Source of the DNA: CAVLCC01 sp963624975
GTDB taxonomy: Bacteria > Actinomycetota > Coriobacteriia > Coriobacteriales > CADBOM01
DNA length: 19,551 nucleotides
Direction: 5' to 3'
NCBI GenBank assembly: GCA_963624975.1
Contig: CAVFRF010000005.1
Span: 1-19,551, forward strand
Positions 1-7,851 of this stretch are shown piece by piece; the first letter of the stretch is position 1, and each line of letters opens with the position of its first letter. The notes under the pieces were generated by a model, which saw nothing but the letters and a program-made list of their open reading frames with translations, was not told the DNA's origin and did not search any database. Made by a program: the position numbers and the translations under genes.

Positions 1-171
1 GTGGGGGAGCTCGTCGACAAGGGCGCGCAGGACGCTGATGCCGCCGACGCCGGAATCGAACACGCCCACGAACCCTTCGAGCGACCCGGGTGCGATGCCC
101 GGCACCGGCTCGGAGGCAAGCAGCTCGAGCGCATGTGCGTCGATGGGTTCGTTTGGCGTAGCGAGTCTCAT
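1..171 (-). CDS. murI: Glutamate racemase, N-terminal part (cut by window edge)
   Basis: Reading the minus strand from an ATG at 171 gives 57 codons that run off the window start. Residues 35-56 contain the glutamate racemase opening motif VGVFDSGVGG followed by SVLRALVDELP. D39 and S40 match the conserved Asp-Ser pair near the active site of this cofactor-independent enzyme, which makes D-glutamate for peptidoglycan in the cytoplasm. Compared with typical MurI proteins, which start only a few residues before this motif, there is an extension of about 34 residues; a purine-rich Shine-Dalgarno-like stretch lies about 14 bases before the ATG, rather far, so an internal GTG start is possible. 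The gene is divergent from the antiporter at 361. The 189 bases between them show no promoter I can defend. Confidence 0.85.
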   Translation of the reverse strand, partial: MRLATPNEPIDAHALELLASEPVPGIAPGSLEGFVGVFDSGVGGISVLRALVDELPH

Positions 172-360
172 ATGATGCGTTTCGACCTTTCCTTCTCAAG
201 CAGCTCGAAAGAGCCGCCAGCGGCGACGCTACCGACTTAGGAGCAACAATCTCCGAAAAAACTACACATTTGGGTTTCGTGCCAGCAAAGACAGGATAAC
301 ATGCGCCCTTGTGTGCGCTTATGCGCTGTTTTGCAAGATGCATCTGGAAGAGAGGGACCC

Positions 361-2025
361 GTGGAAGGATTTGACCTCATAAGCACGGGCGTGTGGTCCA
401 TAGTGCCGCCGTTGCTGGCGCTCGGCCTTGCGCTCATCACGAAGGAAGTGTACTCGTCGCTCACCATCGGCGTGTTCGTGGGCATGCTGATCTACCAGTT
501 CACGCTCAACGGCGTGGGCGTCGATCAGATCGTGGCCGCGTTCACGATGCTGCCGCAGATGATGGCCGAGCAGATAGCGGGCAACGGGGCGCTGGTCCTG
601 TTCCTTGCGTTATTGGGCGCGTTAACGGTGGTCATAGCCATCGCCGGCGGTTCGCGCGCCTATGCGGAGTGGGTCTCCAAGCACGTGAAGAGCGCGCGCC
701 TCGCAGCCATCCTCACCGCGGTGCTGGGCATCCTCATCTTCGTGGACGACTACTTCAACTGCCTCACCGTGGGCGCCGTGATGCGCCCCATCACCGACAG
801 GTTCCACGTGAGCCGCGAGAAGCTGTCGTGGATCATCGACTCCACGGCCGCTCCGGTGTGCATCATCGCCCCGGTGTCGTCGTGGGCTGTGGCCGTGGGC
901 GGCTACCTCGGAGAAGACGGCTTCTCCACCTTCGTGGCATCGATCCCGTATAACTTCTACGCGCTGCTCACCATCTTCTTCGTGTTCTTCGTGCTGATCA
1001 CCAAGCTCGACTTCGGCTCGATGCGCGAGGCCGAGGAGGCCGCGCAGAGGGGCGAGAGCGCCGACGACATTCCCGCAGAGGGAAGCGCACTTGCGACCGT
1101 GGCATCGACCGGCCTTGCCGACAAGGACGCCGAGGCCTACGACGAGGACAGGCCCGACATCCCCTCGATCGTGACCGAGGAGTCCGACATCGACGGCGCC
1201 GCAGCAGGTGCCATCGACGAGTACAAGGGTCTCGACATCTCGGAGAAAGGCCGCGTGTTCGACCTCGTGATCCCGATACTGGTGCTCATCGCGTTCTCGA
1301 TCCTGGGCATGATGTACACCGGCGGATACTTCGAGGGCGTCGACTTCGCAACCGCAGTTGGCGAGAACCCCGTGCAGGGTCTGTGCATCGGCTCGTGCGT
1401 GGCGCTGCTGGTTGCAGCCGCGATGTTCCTGCCCCGCAAGCTCTGCACGCTGCAGGGCTTCGTAGAGGGCGTGTCCGAGGGCGTTCGCTCGATGGTGGGA
1501 GCCATCATGATCCTCGTCCTGGCCTGGAGTCTCGGAGGCCTTTGCCGTCACCTGCTGGGCACGGGCGAGTTCGTGAGCAGCTTCCTCAACAACCTGGGCG
1601 TGAGCCTGGCGATACTGCCCTGCATCATCTTCCTGGTGTCGGCCTTCATCGGCTTCGCCATGGGAACCTCGTGGGGCACCATCGCGCTGATCCTCCCCAT
1701 CGTGATCGGCGTGTTCCCCGAGACCGACCCGCTGTTCCTCGTGGCCATCGGCGCAACGATGGCTGGCGCCGTGTACGGCGACCACGTGTCGCCCATCTCC
1801 GACACCACGATCCTTTCGTCGGCTGGCGCCAAGTGCAACCACCTGCGCCACGTGGCAACGCAGCTGCCCTACGCCACGTTCGTGATGATCGTGTGCTTCG
1901 TGTGCTATCTGATCTGCGGCTTTACCACAAACCCCTGGATCTCGCTGGTCCTGGGCATCGTGTTCGTCGTAGTGGGCACGATCGCGCTGAACAAGCTCCG
2001 CCGCGGCTCCAAGGCTGCCAAGTAG
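361..2025 (+). CDS. NhaC-family Na+/H+ antiporter
   Basis: This is a polytopic inner-membrane protein of 554 aa from the chosen GTG start. The N-terminus (GVWSIVPPLLALGLALITKE) is the characteristic first helix of the NhaC family (Pfam Na_H_antiporter), whose members exchange Na+ for protons, or malate/lactate or arginine/ornithine in relatives. Multiple hydrophobic segments flank a charged, acidic cytoplasmic loop at about residues 215-300, rich in Glu, Asp and Ala. The C-terminal half contains the family-like stretches GFAMGTSWGT and GDHVSPISDTT. I prefer GTG 361, with AGAGGG just upstream, because family members begin close to the first helix; an in-frame ATG at 301 with a weak AGGA would add 20 residues. 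It stands alone and is followed by a clear terminator. The exact substrate cannot be decided from sequence. Confidence 0.85.
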   Translation: MEGFDLISTGVWSIVPPLLALGLALITKEVYSSLTIGVFVGMLIYQFTLNGVGVDQIVAAFTMLPQMMAEQIAGNGALVLFLALLGALTVVIAIAGGSRAYAEWVSKHVKSARLAAILTAVLGILIFVDDYFNCLTVGAVMRPITDRFHVSREKLSWIIDSTAAPVCIIAPVSSWAVAVGGYLGEDGFSTFVASIPYNFYALLTIFFVFFVLITKLDFGSMREAEEAAQRGESADDIPAEGSALATVASTGLADKDAEAYDEDRPDIPSIVTEESDIDGAAAGAIDEYKGLDISEKGRVFDLVIPILVLIAFSILGMMYTGGYFEGVDFATAVGENPVQGLCIGSCVALLVAAAMFLPRKLCTLQGFVEGVSEGVRSMVGAIMILVLAWSLGGLCRHLLGTGEFVSSFLNNLGVSLAILPCIIFLVSAFIGFAMGTSWGTIALILPIVIGVFPETDPLFLVAIGATMAGAVYGDHVSPISDTTILSSAGAKCNHLRHVATQLPYATFVMIVCFVCYLICGFTTNPWISLVLGIVFVVVGTIALNKLRRGSKAAK

Positions 2026-2055
2026 CAGCTGCCGCGGTTTAGCATTTTCCAAGAG

Positions 2056-2092
2056 AACGACCCGCTCGAGAGCCAATCCCGAGCGGGTCGTT
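2056..2092 (+). terminator. Rho-independent terminator of the antiporter gene
   Basis: A perfect 13-base-pair stem (AACGACCCGCTCG at 2056-2068 with its complement at 2080-2092) encloses an 11-base loop and runs into TTTTGCGTT. It lies 31 bases after the antiporter stop, separating that gene from the suf operon. Confidence 0.9.
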
Positions 2093-2140
2093 TTGCGTTG
2101 CGGGCGGAAGCCGCGCCCGCAGCCGTTTGCCACTAACAAA

Positions 2141-2206
2141 ATTGATAACCATCTGGTGGGAATTTGAATAGCCTAATTGCCATCCGAATGGTATGAATTA
2201 ATTCGG
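2141..2206 (+). promoter_or_regulatory. Candidate promoter/operator region of the suf operon
   Basis: This AT-rich leader precedes sufC. TTGATA at 2142-2147 could be a -35 box, although no good -10 follows at 17-18 bases. The 26 bases at 2145-2170 (starting ATAACC, ending TTTGAATA) loosely resemble the type 2 IscR site known from Enterobacteria. Downstream, CCGAAT (2184-2189) and ATTCGG (2201-2206) form an inverted repeat with 11 bases between, overlapping the palindromes CCATCCGAATGG (2180-2191) and GAATTAATTC (2195-2204). Such symmetry fits binding by a dimeric Rrf2 regulator, and the operon itself encodes one. The assignment is inference. Confidence 0.35.
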
Positions 2207-2240
2207 AAAGACGACAAAGAGGAGTCGGGAGGATATCTAG

Positions 2241-3032
2241 ATGTCAGGCAATCTGCTCAAGGTAACCGGGTTGTTCGCAGGCACCGAGGACAAGCAGATC
2301 CTCAAGGGGATCGACCTTCGGATCAACGCCGGCGAGAGCCACGTTCTGATGGGGCCCAACGGCACCGGCAAGTCCACGTTCGGACACGTGCTGATGGGAG
2401 ACCCTGCATACAAGGTCACGCAAGGCACCATCGAGTTCGACGGCAAGGACATCACCGAGGAGGCTGCCGACAAGAGGTCGCTGGCCGGCATCTTCCTGTC
2501 GTACCAGGCTCCCGTGGAGGTGCCCGGCGTGCCGCTGTACACGTTCCTGCGCACCATCACCCAGCTGCGCCCCGAGCTTAAGATGACCCCCAAGAAGTTC
2601 AGGAAGAGGGTCTCCGACATCGCCGACATGCTGAGCATCAACGAGGAATTCCTCGGACGCGACCTCAACGTGGGCTTCTCGGGCGGCGAGAAGAAGAAGA
2701 TCGAGATGCTCCAGCTCCTGCTGTTGCAGCCCAAGCTGGCCATCCTCGACGAGACCGACTCGGGCCTCGACGTGGACGCGCTCTCGATCGTGTCGAAGGG
2801 CATCGCCAGCTACATGAACGACTGCGGCGGCTCGATCATCCTCATCACCCACAACACCAGGATCCTGGAGCACGTGAACGTGGACATGACGCACGTGATG
2901 TACGGCGGCACCATGGTGGATTCCGGCGACGCCAGCCTGATCGCCAAGGTCGAGCAGGAGGGCTTCGAGAAGTACGAGATGGGAACGCAAGAAGCGGCCG
3001 ATGCAGCCATCGCCGCGGCGTTCGACGACTAG
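2241..3032 (+). CDS. sufC: SufC, ATPase of the SufBCD iron-sulfur scaffold
   Basis: This cytoplasmic ABC-type ATPase (263 aa) powers conformational change in the SufBC2D complex during Fe-S cluster assembly. Seen directly: Walker A GPNGTGKST at residues 38-46, Q-loop Q89 in the SufC-typical SYQAPVEVPGV, signature FSGGE at 146-150, Walker B LAILDE at 166-171 followed by TDSGLDVDAL, and switch histidine H204 in ITHNTRIL. The length is slightly above the usual 245-255 because of an acidic/alanine C-terminal tail. The ATG is set by GGGAGG eight bases upstream. It is the first gene of the suf operon and lies 18 bases before sufB. No unusual residue is apparent. Confidence 0.97.
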   Translation: MSGNLLKVTGLFAGTEDKQILKGIDLRINAGESHVLMGPNGTGKSTFGHVLMGDPAYKVTQGTIEFDGKDITEEAADKRSLAGIFLSYQAPVEVPGVPLYTFLRTITQLRPELKMTPKKFRKRVSDIADMLSINEEFLGRDLNVGFSGGEKKKIEMLQLLLLQPKLAILDETDSGLDVDALSIVSKGIASYMNDCGGSIILITHNTRILEHVNVDMTHVMYGGTMVDSGDASLIAKVEQEGFEKYEMGTQEAADAAIAAAFDD

Positions 3033-3050
3033 CGGCAGGAGGTTTTGGAA

Positions 3051-4457
3051 ATGGCGAAGACGCAGATCCAAGACGTCGACCGCTCGATGTACGACTTCGT
3101 GAAGTCGGAGGAGGGCTACGAGAGGTTCGAGGACGGCCTCACGCCCGATATCGTGCGCGCCATCTCGGAGCGCAAGGACGAGCCCGACTGGATGCTGGAG
3201 CTGAGGCTCGAGGGTCTCAAGGCCTACCACGAGATGTCGATGCCGGCCAACTGGGGCCCCGCGATCGACGGGCTGGACGTGGACAACATCTCCACCTACG
3301 TGACGGCCAACAGCAAGCAGGCCAGCAGCTGGGACGACGTGCCCGAGGAAGTGCGCGACACCTTCGAGAGGCTGGGCATTCCCGAGGCCGAGCGCGCTTA
3401 CCTGGCGGGCGTGGGCGCACAGTACGACTCCGAGCTGGTATACCACAACATGCAGGAGAGCGCCGCCAAGCAGGGCGTGGTGTACTCCGGCATCGAGGAG
3501 GCGCTGCACGGCCCGTACGAGGGGCTGATCCACGACAGGTTCATGAAGCTGGTGCCCATCCGCGACCACAAGTTCTCCGCGCTGCACGCGGCGGTGTGGA
3601 GCGGCGGCTCCTTCGTGTACGTGCCCAAGGACGTGAAGATGGAGTACCCGCTGCAGAGCTACTTCAGGCTCAACGCCGCGGGTGCCGGCCAGTTCGAGCA
3701 CACCCTCATCATCGTGGAGCCGGGCGCCGACCTGCACTTCATCGAGGGCTGTTCTGCCCCCAAGTACAACGTGGCCAACCTGCATGCGGGCTGCGTGGAG
3801 CTGTTCGTGGGAGAGGGTGCGCGCCTGAGGTACTCGACCATCGAGAACTGGTCGAAGAACATGTACAACCTCAACACCAAGCGCTCCACCGTGGCCAACG
3901 ACGGCGTGATGGAGTGGGTGTCGGGCTCGTTCGGCAGCCACGTTTCGTACCTGTACCCCACCACGGTGCTCGAGGGCGACCGCACCTCGTGCGAGTTTAC
4001 CGGCATCACCTTCGCCGGCAACGGGCAAGACCTCGACACCGGATGCAAGGTCATCATGCTGGGCGCCGACTCCCGTTCGTCGGTGTCCACCAAGTCGATC
4101 TCGAAGGGCGGCGGCACCTCGACGTTCAGGAGCGAGGTGTTCGTGGGTAAAGACGCCGAGCATGCCAAGGCCACGGTGTCGTGCCAGTCGCTCATGCTCG
4201 ACGACATCAGCCGTTCCGACACCATCCCCGCGATGGACGTGAGGTGCGCCAGCGCAAGCGTTGGCCACGAGGCCACGATCGGCCGCATCTCCGACGACAC
4301 GGTGTTCTACCTCATGAGCCGCGGCTGCACCGAGGAGGAGGCCCGCACGATGGTGGTCAACGGCTTTGCCAACCCCATCTCCAAGGAGCTTCCGCTGGAG
4401 TACGCCGCAGAGATGAACAACCTCATCAAGCTCGAGATGGAAGGGGCGATCGGCTAA
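3051..4457 (+). CDS. sufB: SufB, Fe-S cluster scaffold subunit
   Basis: SufB is the scaffold subunit of SufBC2D on which the nascent cluster is built; this protein has 468 aa, the normal family length. Features seen: the opening YDFVKSEEGY, the central beta-helix region including FVYVPKDVKM and PLQSYFRLN, and the C-terminal block with C399 in MDVRCASASVGHEA and H406, matching the residues implicated in cluster formation at the SufB-SufD interface. The C-terminal SRGCTEEEAR segment is also typical. The ATG at 3051 has CAGGAGG eight bases upstream; the in-frame TTG at 3045 is less likely. The stop TAA overlaps the sufD ATG (TAATG), implying translational coupling. Confidence 0.97.
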   Translation: MAKTQIQDVDRSMYDFVKSEEGYERFEDGLTPDIVRAISERKDEPDWMLELRLEGLKAYHEMSMPANWGPAIDGLDVDNISTYVTANSKQASSWDDVPEEVRDTFERLGIPEAERAYLAGVGAQYDSELVYHNMQESAAKQGVVYSGIEEALHGPYEGLIHDRFMKLVPIRDHKFSALHAAVWSGGSFVYVPKDVKMEYPLQSYFRLNAAGAGQFEHTLIIVEPGADLHFIEGCSAPKYNVANLHAGCVELFVGEGARLRYSTIENWSKNMYNLNTKRSTVANDGVMEWVSGSFGSHVSYLYPTTVLEGDRTSCEFTGITFAGNGQDLDTGCKVIMLGADSRSSVSTKSISKGGGTSTFRSEVFVGKDAEHAKATVSCQSLMLDDISRSDTIPAMDVRCASASVGHEATIGRISDDTVFYLMSRGCTEEEARTMVVNGFANPISKELPLEYAAEMNNLIKLEMEGAIG

Positions 4458-5608
4458 TGCGCACTTTGGAACATGTGAACGCCGCCACGGCCCAAACGTG
4501 GAACTACATGAAGATCAACCAGATCGCCCTCGAGGTGCCCGATGCCGAGCTGCTCGCCGGCAGCGCCAAGGTCGTGGCCGAATGCGCCGACGGCGCCGTG
4601 AAGGTGCAGGCCGTGGGCGAGGTGCCGGCAGAGTTCGCCGGCATCGAGACCGGCATCGGCGAGGAGGCCGCTGCCTGGATCGATGACGCCGCTGCCGCTG
4701 CGAAGGCGGTCGTGGAGGTCGCCGAGGGCGTGCAGCTCTCGGAGCCGATCGTCGTGGACCTCGCGAAGGCGGGAGCCGCTGCGGCCAGCACCTGCGTGGC
4801 CGTGAGGAAGGGCGCCCGCGCCAGCGTCGTCGTGATCGCCGACGCCGCCGAAGACGGCGCGGCTGCCGAGGGCAGCGCTGCGGCAGGCGACCTGACCGCC
4901 AGCCTGGTGAGGCTTGTGGTGGAAGAGGACGCGCACGCCGACGTGTTCGAGATGACCGCGCTTCCCGATTCCAAGAGCCATCTCGAGGGCTTCGGCATCG
5001 AGTGCGCCGACGGGGCCAGCGTGAACGTGAGGCAGTACTCGCTCTCGGCAGGCACCAGCGCCATCGGACTTGCCGCCAACCTGGCTGGTGCGGAGTCGTC
5101 CATCGACGTGCAGCTGCACTACCTGGGCCGCGACAGCCAGACCATCGACATCAACCACCTGGTGCGCATGCGCGGACGCGACACGAGGTCGCGCATCGAC
5201 GAGTCGGGCGTGCTGGCCGACGCTGCGCACAAGACGCTTCGCGCCACCATCGACCTGGTGCGAGGCGGCAAGGGCGCCAAGGGCCGCGAGCAGGAGACCG
5301 TGGTGGTCACGGGCGATGCCGTGGTGAACAAGACGCTGCCCGTGATCTTGTGCGACGAGGAAGACGTGCAGGGCGACCACGGAGCCACCATCGGATCGAT
5401 GAGCGCCGAGCAGCTGGAGTACATGCGCGACCGCGGCCTGAGCACCAGCCAGGCCGAGGAGCTTTTCGAGAGGGCCGTGGTGGACGAGGCCGTGATCCAC
5501 GCTCCCACCAAACGCGCCCACGAGGTGGCGCTCTACGCTGCCGAGATGCTGTTCGGCCACGATGCCGTGGACGAGATCGCCGACGCGGTGCAGCACGACT
5601 GGAACTAG
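4457..5608 (+). CDS. sufD: SufD, Fe-S assembly scaffold partner
   Basis: SufD pairs with SufB in the SufBC2D scaffold complex. The 383-aa product shows the early NYMKINQI motif and the SufB/SufD C-terminal core, including QGDHGATIGSMSAEQLEYMR, GLSTSQAEELFERAV and a following helix pair. The N-terminal 180 residues are alanine-rich and poorly conserved, as is common for SufD. The start ATG overlaps the sufB stop by one base, and there is no separate strong Shine-Dalgarno, which fits coupled translation. It is somewhat shorter than Enterobacterial SufD (about 420 aa), within the range of Gram-positive homologs. It is followed by a 79-base gap containing a GC-rich hairpin before sufS. Confidence 0.95.
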   Translation: MRTLEHVNAATAQTWNYMKINQIALEVPDAELLAGSAKVVAECADGAVKVQAVGEVPAEFAGIETGIGEEAAAWIDDAAAAAKAVVEVAEGVQLSEPIVVDLAKAGAAAASTCVAVRKGARASVVVIADAAEDGAAAEGSAAAGDLTASLVRLVVEEDAHADVFEMTALPDSKSHLEGFGIECADGASVNVRQYSLSAGTSAIGLAANLAGAESSIDVQLHYLGRDSQTIDINHLVRMRGRDTRSRIDESGVLADAAHKTLRATIDLVRGGKGAKGREQETVVVTGDAVVNKTLPVILCDEEDVQGDHGATIGSMSAEQLEYMRDRGLSTSQAEELFERAVVDEAVIHAPTKRAHEVALYAAEMLFGHDAVDEIADAVQHDWN

Positions 5609-5614
5609 CCGGTT

Positions 5615-5640
5615 GGCGGCGTGCATGCGCGCACGCCGCC
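5615..5640. other. Intercistronic GC hairpin between sufD and sufS
   Basis: GGCGGCGTGC (5615-5624) and its exact complement GCACGCCGCC (5631-5640) form a 10-bp stem with a 6-base loop. There is no U tract, so it is unlikely to be a full terminator; a second GC-rich self-complementary stretch follows at about 5650-5667. It may stabilise or attenuate one part of the suf transcript. Confidence 0.5.
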
Positions 5641-5687
5641 ACGCACCCTGGGCGCCCCGGGCGCCCCAAAGAGAGCAGGAGACGCGC

Positions 5688-6920
5688 ATGAGCGCGATTG
5701 ACATCGCATCCAACCCATACAAGAAGGACTTCCCGCTGCTGACGGGCAATCCGGAGCTTGCGTTTCTGGACTCCGCGGCCACGGCGCAGCGTCCGGCCGA
5801 GGTGATCGAGGCGCAGAAGCGCTTCTACGAGACCATGAACGCCAACCCGCTGCGCGGACTCTACCGCATCTCGGTGGAGGCCACGCAGGCCATCGAGAAG
5901 GCCCGTCGCCACATCGCGGAGTTCATCGGGGCGACAGACCCCGACGAGGTCGTGTTTACCCGCAACGCGTCGGAGTCGCTCAACCTGGTGGCCAGCTCGC
6001 TCGGCGGGTCGCGTCTGCACGAGGGCGACGAGGTGGCAATCTCCATCATGGAGCACCACTCCAACCTCATCCCGTGGCAGCAGGTCTGCCGTCACACCGG
6101 CGCCAAGCTGGTGTACATCCGTCCCGACGAGGGAGGGCACATCTCGCAAGACGAGATAGAGGCCAAGATCGGCCCGGCTACCAGGATCGTGTCGATCACC
6201 GGGCTTTCCAATGTGCTGGGCTCCACCACCCCGATCGAGCAGATCGCCAGGCGCGCCCACGATATGGGAGCCGTGATGGTGGTGGACGGGGCGCAGTGGG
6301 TGCCGCATATGAAGGTGGACGTGAAGGATGCGGATATCGACCTGCTGGCGTTCTCGGCCCACAAGCTCGGCGGCCCCATGGGCATCGGCGTGCTGTGGGG
6401 CAAGCGCGAGGTGCTGGAGAACATGCCGCCCTTCCTCACGGGAGGCGAGATGATCGACTCCGTCACCGAGACCGATGCGGTGTGGGCACCCATTCCCATG
6501 AAGTTCGAGGCCGGCACGCAGGACGCGGCCGGCATCTACGCCACCGACGTGGCGATATCGCATCTCGAGAGCGTGGGCATCGAGCAAGTCGAGGCGCGGG
6601 AGCACGCCCTCACCGAGTATCTGTGCCAGCGCCTGCTGGACATGCCGCACGTGGACGTGCTGGGTTCGCAGGTCGCCGCCGAGCACCTGGGGGCCGTGTC
6701 GTTCAACATCGGCAACGTGCATCCGCACGACGTGTCCAGCATCCTGGACATGAGCAACGTGGCCATCAGAGCCGGCCACCACTGCGCCCAGCCGCTGCTC
6801 ACCTGGATGGGCATCTCGAGCTGCTGCCGCGCATCGGTGGCCTACTACAACGACAAGGCGGACATAGACAGGTTCGTGGATGCCCTCGAGGGCGTGGGGA
6901 GGATGTTCAACGTTGGCTAA
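5688..6920 (+). CDS. sufS: SufS, cysteine desulfurase (group II)
   Basis: This pyridoxal-phosphate enzyme takes sulfur from cysteine as a persulfide and passes it to the SUF scaffold. The 410-aa product has the substrate region NANPLRGLYRIS, the conserved FTRNASESLNLVA, the histidine pair in IMEHHSNLIPW (H123, H124), the PLP-binding K226 in FSAHKLGGPMGIGVLWG, and the catalytic C366 in RAGHHCAQPL. The short active-site loop around C366 is that of group II (SufS) enzymes, which need an activator such as SufU or SufE. The ATG at 5688 has GCAGGAG six bases upstream. Its end overlaps the start of sufU by eight bases, so the donor and its sulfur acceptor are translationally coupled. Confidence 0.97.
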   Translation: MSAIDIASNPYKKDFPLLTGNPELAFLDSAATAQRPAEVIEAQKRFYETMNANPLRGLYRISVEATQAIEKARRHIAEFIGATDPDEVVFTRNASESLNLVASSLGGSRLHEGDEVAISIMEHHSNLIPWQQVCRHTGAKLVYIRPDEGGHISQDEIEAKIGPATRIVSITGLSNVLGSTTPIEQIARRAHDMGAVMVVDGAQWVPHMKVDVKDADIDLLAFSAHKLGGPMGIGVLWGKREVLENMPPFLTGGEMIDSVTETDAVWAPIPMKFEAGTQDAAGIYATDVAISHLESVGIEQVEAREHALTEYLCQRLLDMPHVDVLGSQVAAEHLGAVSFNIGNVHPHDVSSILDMSNVAIRAGHHCAQPLLTWMGISSCCRASVAYYNDKADIDRFVDALEGVGRMFNVG

Positions 6921-7380
6921 CGACAATCTGTACAACGCGCAGTTCATGGACCATGTGGCCCATCCCTACTACAAGTACGAGATGGACGACCCCACCTACA
7001 CGCACGAGGGCGTGAACCCCACTTGCGGCGACGACCTGGTGCTGCATGTGAAGATGGCCGACGACGGCACGATTGAGGAGGCTTCCTACACGGGGCACGG
7101 CTGCGCGATCTCGCAGGCTTCGGCCGACATGATGAGCGACCTGATGGTAGACCGAACTCCCGCCGATGCCATGCGGCTCACCAAGCTGTTCATGGACATG
7201 GTGAAGGGCGAGCAGACCGATCCTGCGGTGCTCGAGGAGCTGGACGAGGCCGCGATGCTGGAGTCCATCTCGAGGATGCCCGCCAGGGTCAAGTGCGCCG
7301 AGCTTGCGTGGCGCACGTTGGAAGAGATCTTCAGGGAGCAGGGCGTTGCGCCTGCAGGAGACGACGGCTCTAAGGAGTAG
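6913..7380 (+). CDS. sufU: SufU, zinc-dependent sulfur-transfer protein
   Basis: SufU accepts persulfide sulfur from SufS by zinc-ligand exchange, as established for Gram-positive SUF systems. The 155-aa product keeps the zinc ligands C38 and D40 (in NPTCGDDL), C64 (in GHGCAISQAS) and C128 (in RVKCAELAW). The distance between C64 and C128 fits the SufU-specific insertion that separates it from IscU. I place the start at TTG 6913 (LANDNLYNAQFMDHV), with GGGGAGGA nine bases upstream; an in-frame ATG at 6880 would lie inside sufS and adds unlike sequence. The gene overlaps sufS and sits two bases from the regulator gene. No sufA or sufE is present, as usual for SufU-type operons. Confidence 0.95.
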   Translation: MANDNLYNAQFMDHVAHPYYKYEMDDPTYTHEGVNPTCGDDLVLHVKMADDGTIEEASYTGHGCAISQASADMMSDLMVDRTPADAMRLTKLFMDMVKGEQTDPAVLEELDEAAMLESISRMPARVKCAELAWRTLEEIFREQGVAPAGDDGSKE

Positions 7381-7382
7381 CT

Positions 7383-7814
7383 ATGTCTGGCATGTTCTCG
7401 TCCAAGGGCAGGTACGCGCTGAGGGTCATGGCCGACCTCGCCATGCACGACGGCTGGGTGTCGCTGGGCGACATAGCCGAGAGGCAGCACATCTCGCGCA
7501 AGTACCTCGAGCAGGTGGTGCAGCTCATGCGCAAGGCCGGCTTCGTGGACAGCCAGCGCGGCAAGACCGGCGGCTACAAGCTCACCCGCACTCCCGCCGA
7601 GTACACGCTGGTGCAGATCATCGAGGCCGCCGAGGGCGCCGAGGGCATGAACGCATGCGCCGACTGCGCCATGGAGGGCGACTCGGAGGAGAGCTGCCCC
7701 AACTCGTGCAATCTGGCTCCCGTCTGGCAGGAGATCGACAGCCTCACCAGCTCGTATCTGAGCACCAAGACGCTCGCCGACGTGATAGGCGAGCAGACCG
7801 CCAAGGCCGAGTAG
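7383..7814 (+). CDS. iscR: Rrf2-family, IscR-like Fe-S-sensing regulator
   Basis: This 143-aa winged-helix DNA-binding protein has the Rrf2 opening (FSSKGRYALRVMADLA), the recognition region ISRKYLEQVVQLMRKAGFV, the wing SQRGKTGGYKL and the dimerisation helix. Four cysteines, C92, C95, C105 and C109 (pattern CX2CX9CX3C), lie where IscR carries C92, C98, C104 and H107, so it can probably bind a cluster, with different spacing and an all-Cys option. In characterised IscR the apo and holo forms bind different sites and adjust isc/suf expression. Start: ATG with AAGGAG six bases upstream, two bases after sufU. Being the last gene of the operon suggests autoregulation through the leader at 2141-2206. 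CymR-like or NsrR-like roles cannot be excluded. Confidence 0.85.
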   Translation: MSGMFSSKGRYALRVMADLAMHDGWVSLGDIAERQHISRKYLEQVVQLMRKAGFVDSQRGKTGGYKLTRTPAEYTLVQIIEAAEGAEGMNACADCAMEGDSEESCPNSCNLAPVWQEIDSLTSSYLSTKTLADVIGEQTAKAE

Positions 7815-7821
7815 CGGGCGG

Positions 7822-7836
7822 TCGCGCGCGGCGCGA
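7822..7836. terminator. Weak GC hairpin between convergent genes
   Basis: TCGCGC, GCG, GCGCGA forms a short 6-bp hairpin in the 37 bases between the regulator stop and the stop of the convergent MFS gene. There is no U tract on either strand, so terminator function is only a possibility. Confidence 0.2.
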
Positions 7837-7851
7837 GCAGGCGTGCCGTTG

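Noticed and set aside
1..240. Plus-strand open frame at the left edge.
   Set aside because: The minus strand encodes the recognisable glutamate racemase N-terminus over the same bases; the plus frame has no family features.
2244..4268. Long open reading frame of 674 codons antisense to sufC and sufB.
   Set aside because: It is His/Val/Leu/Gly-rich with no family motif and lies opposite well-conserved genes; long antisense frames are expected in high-GC coding DNA.
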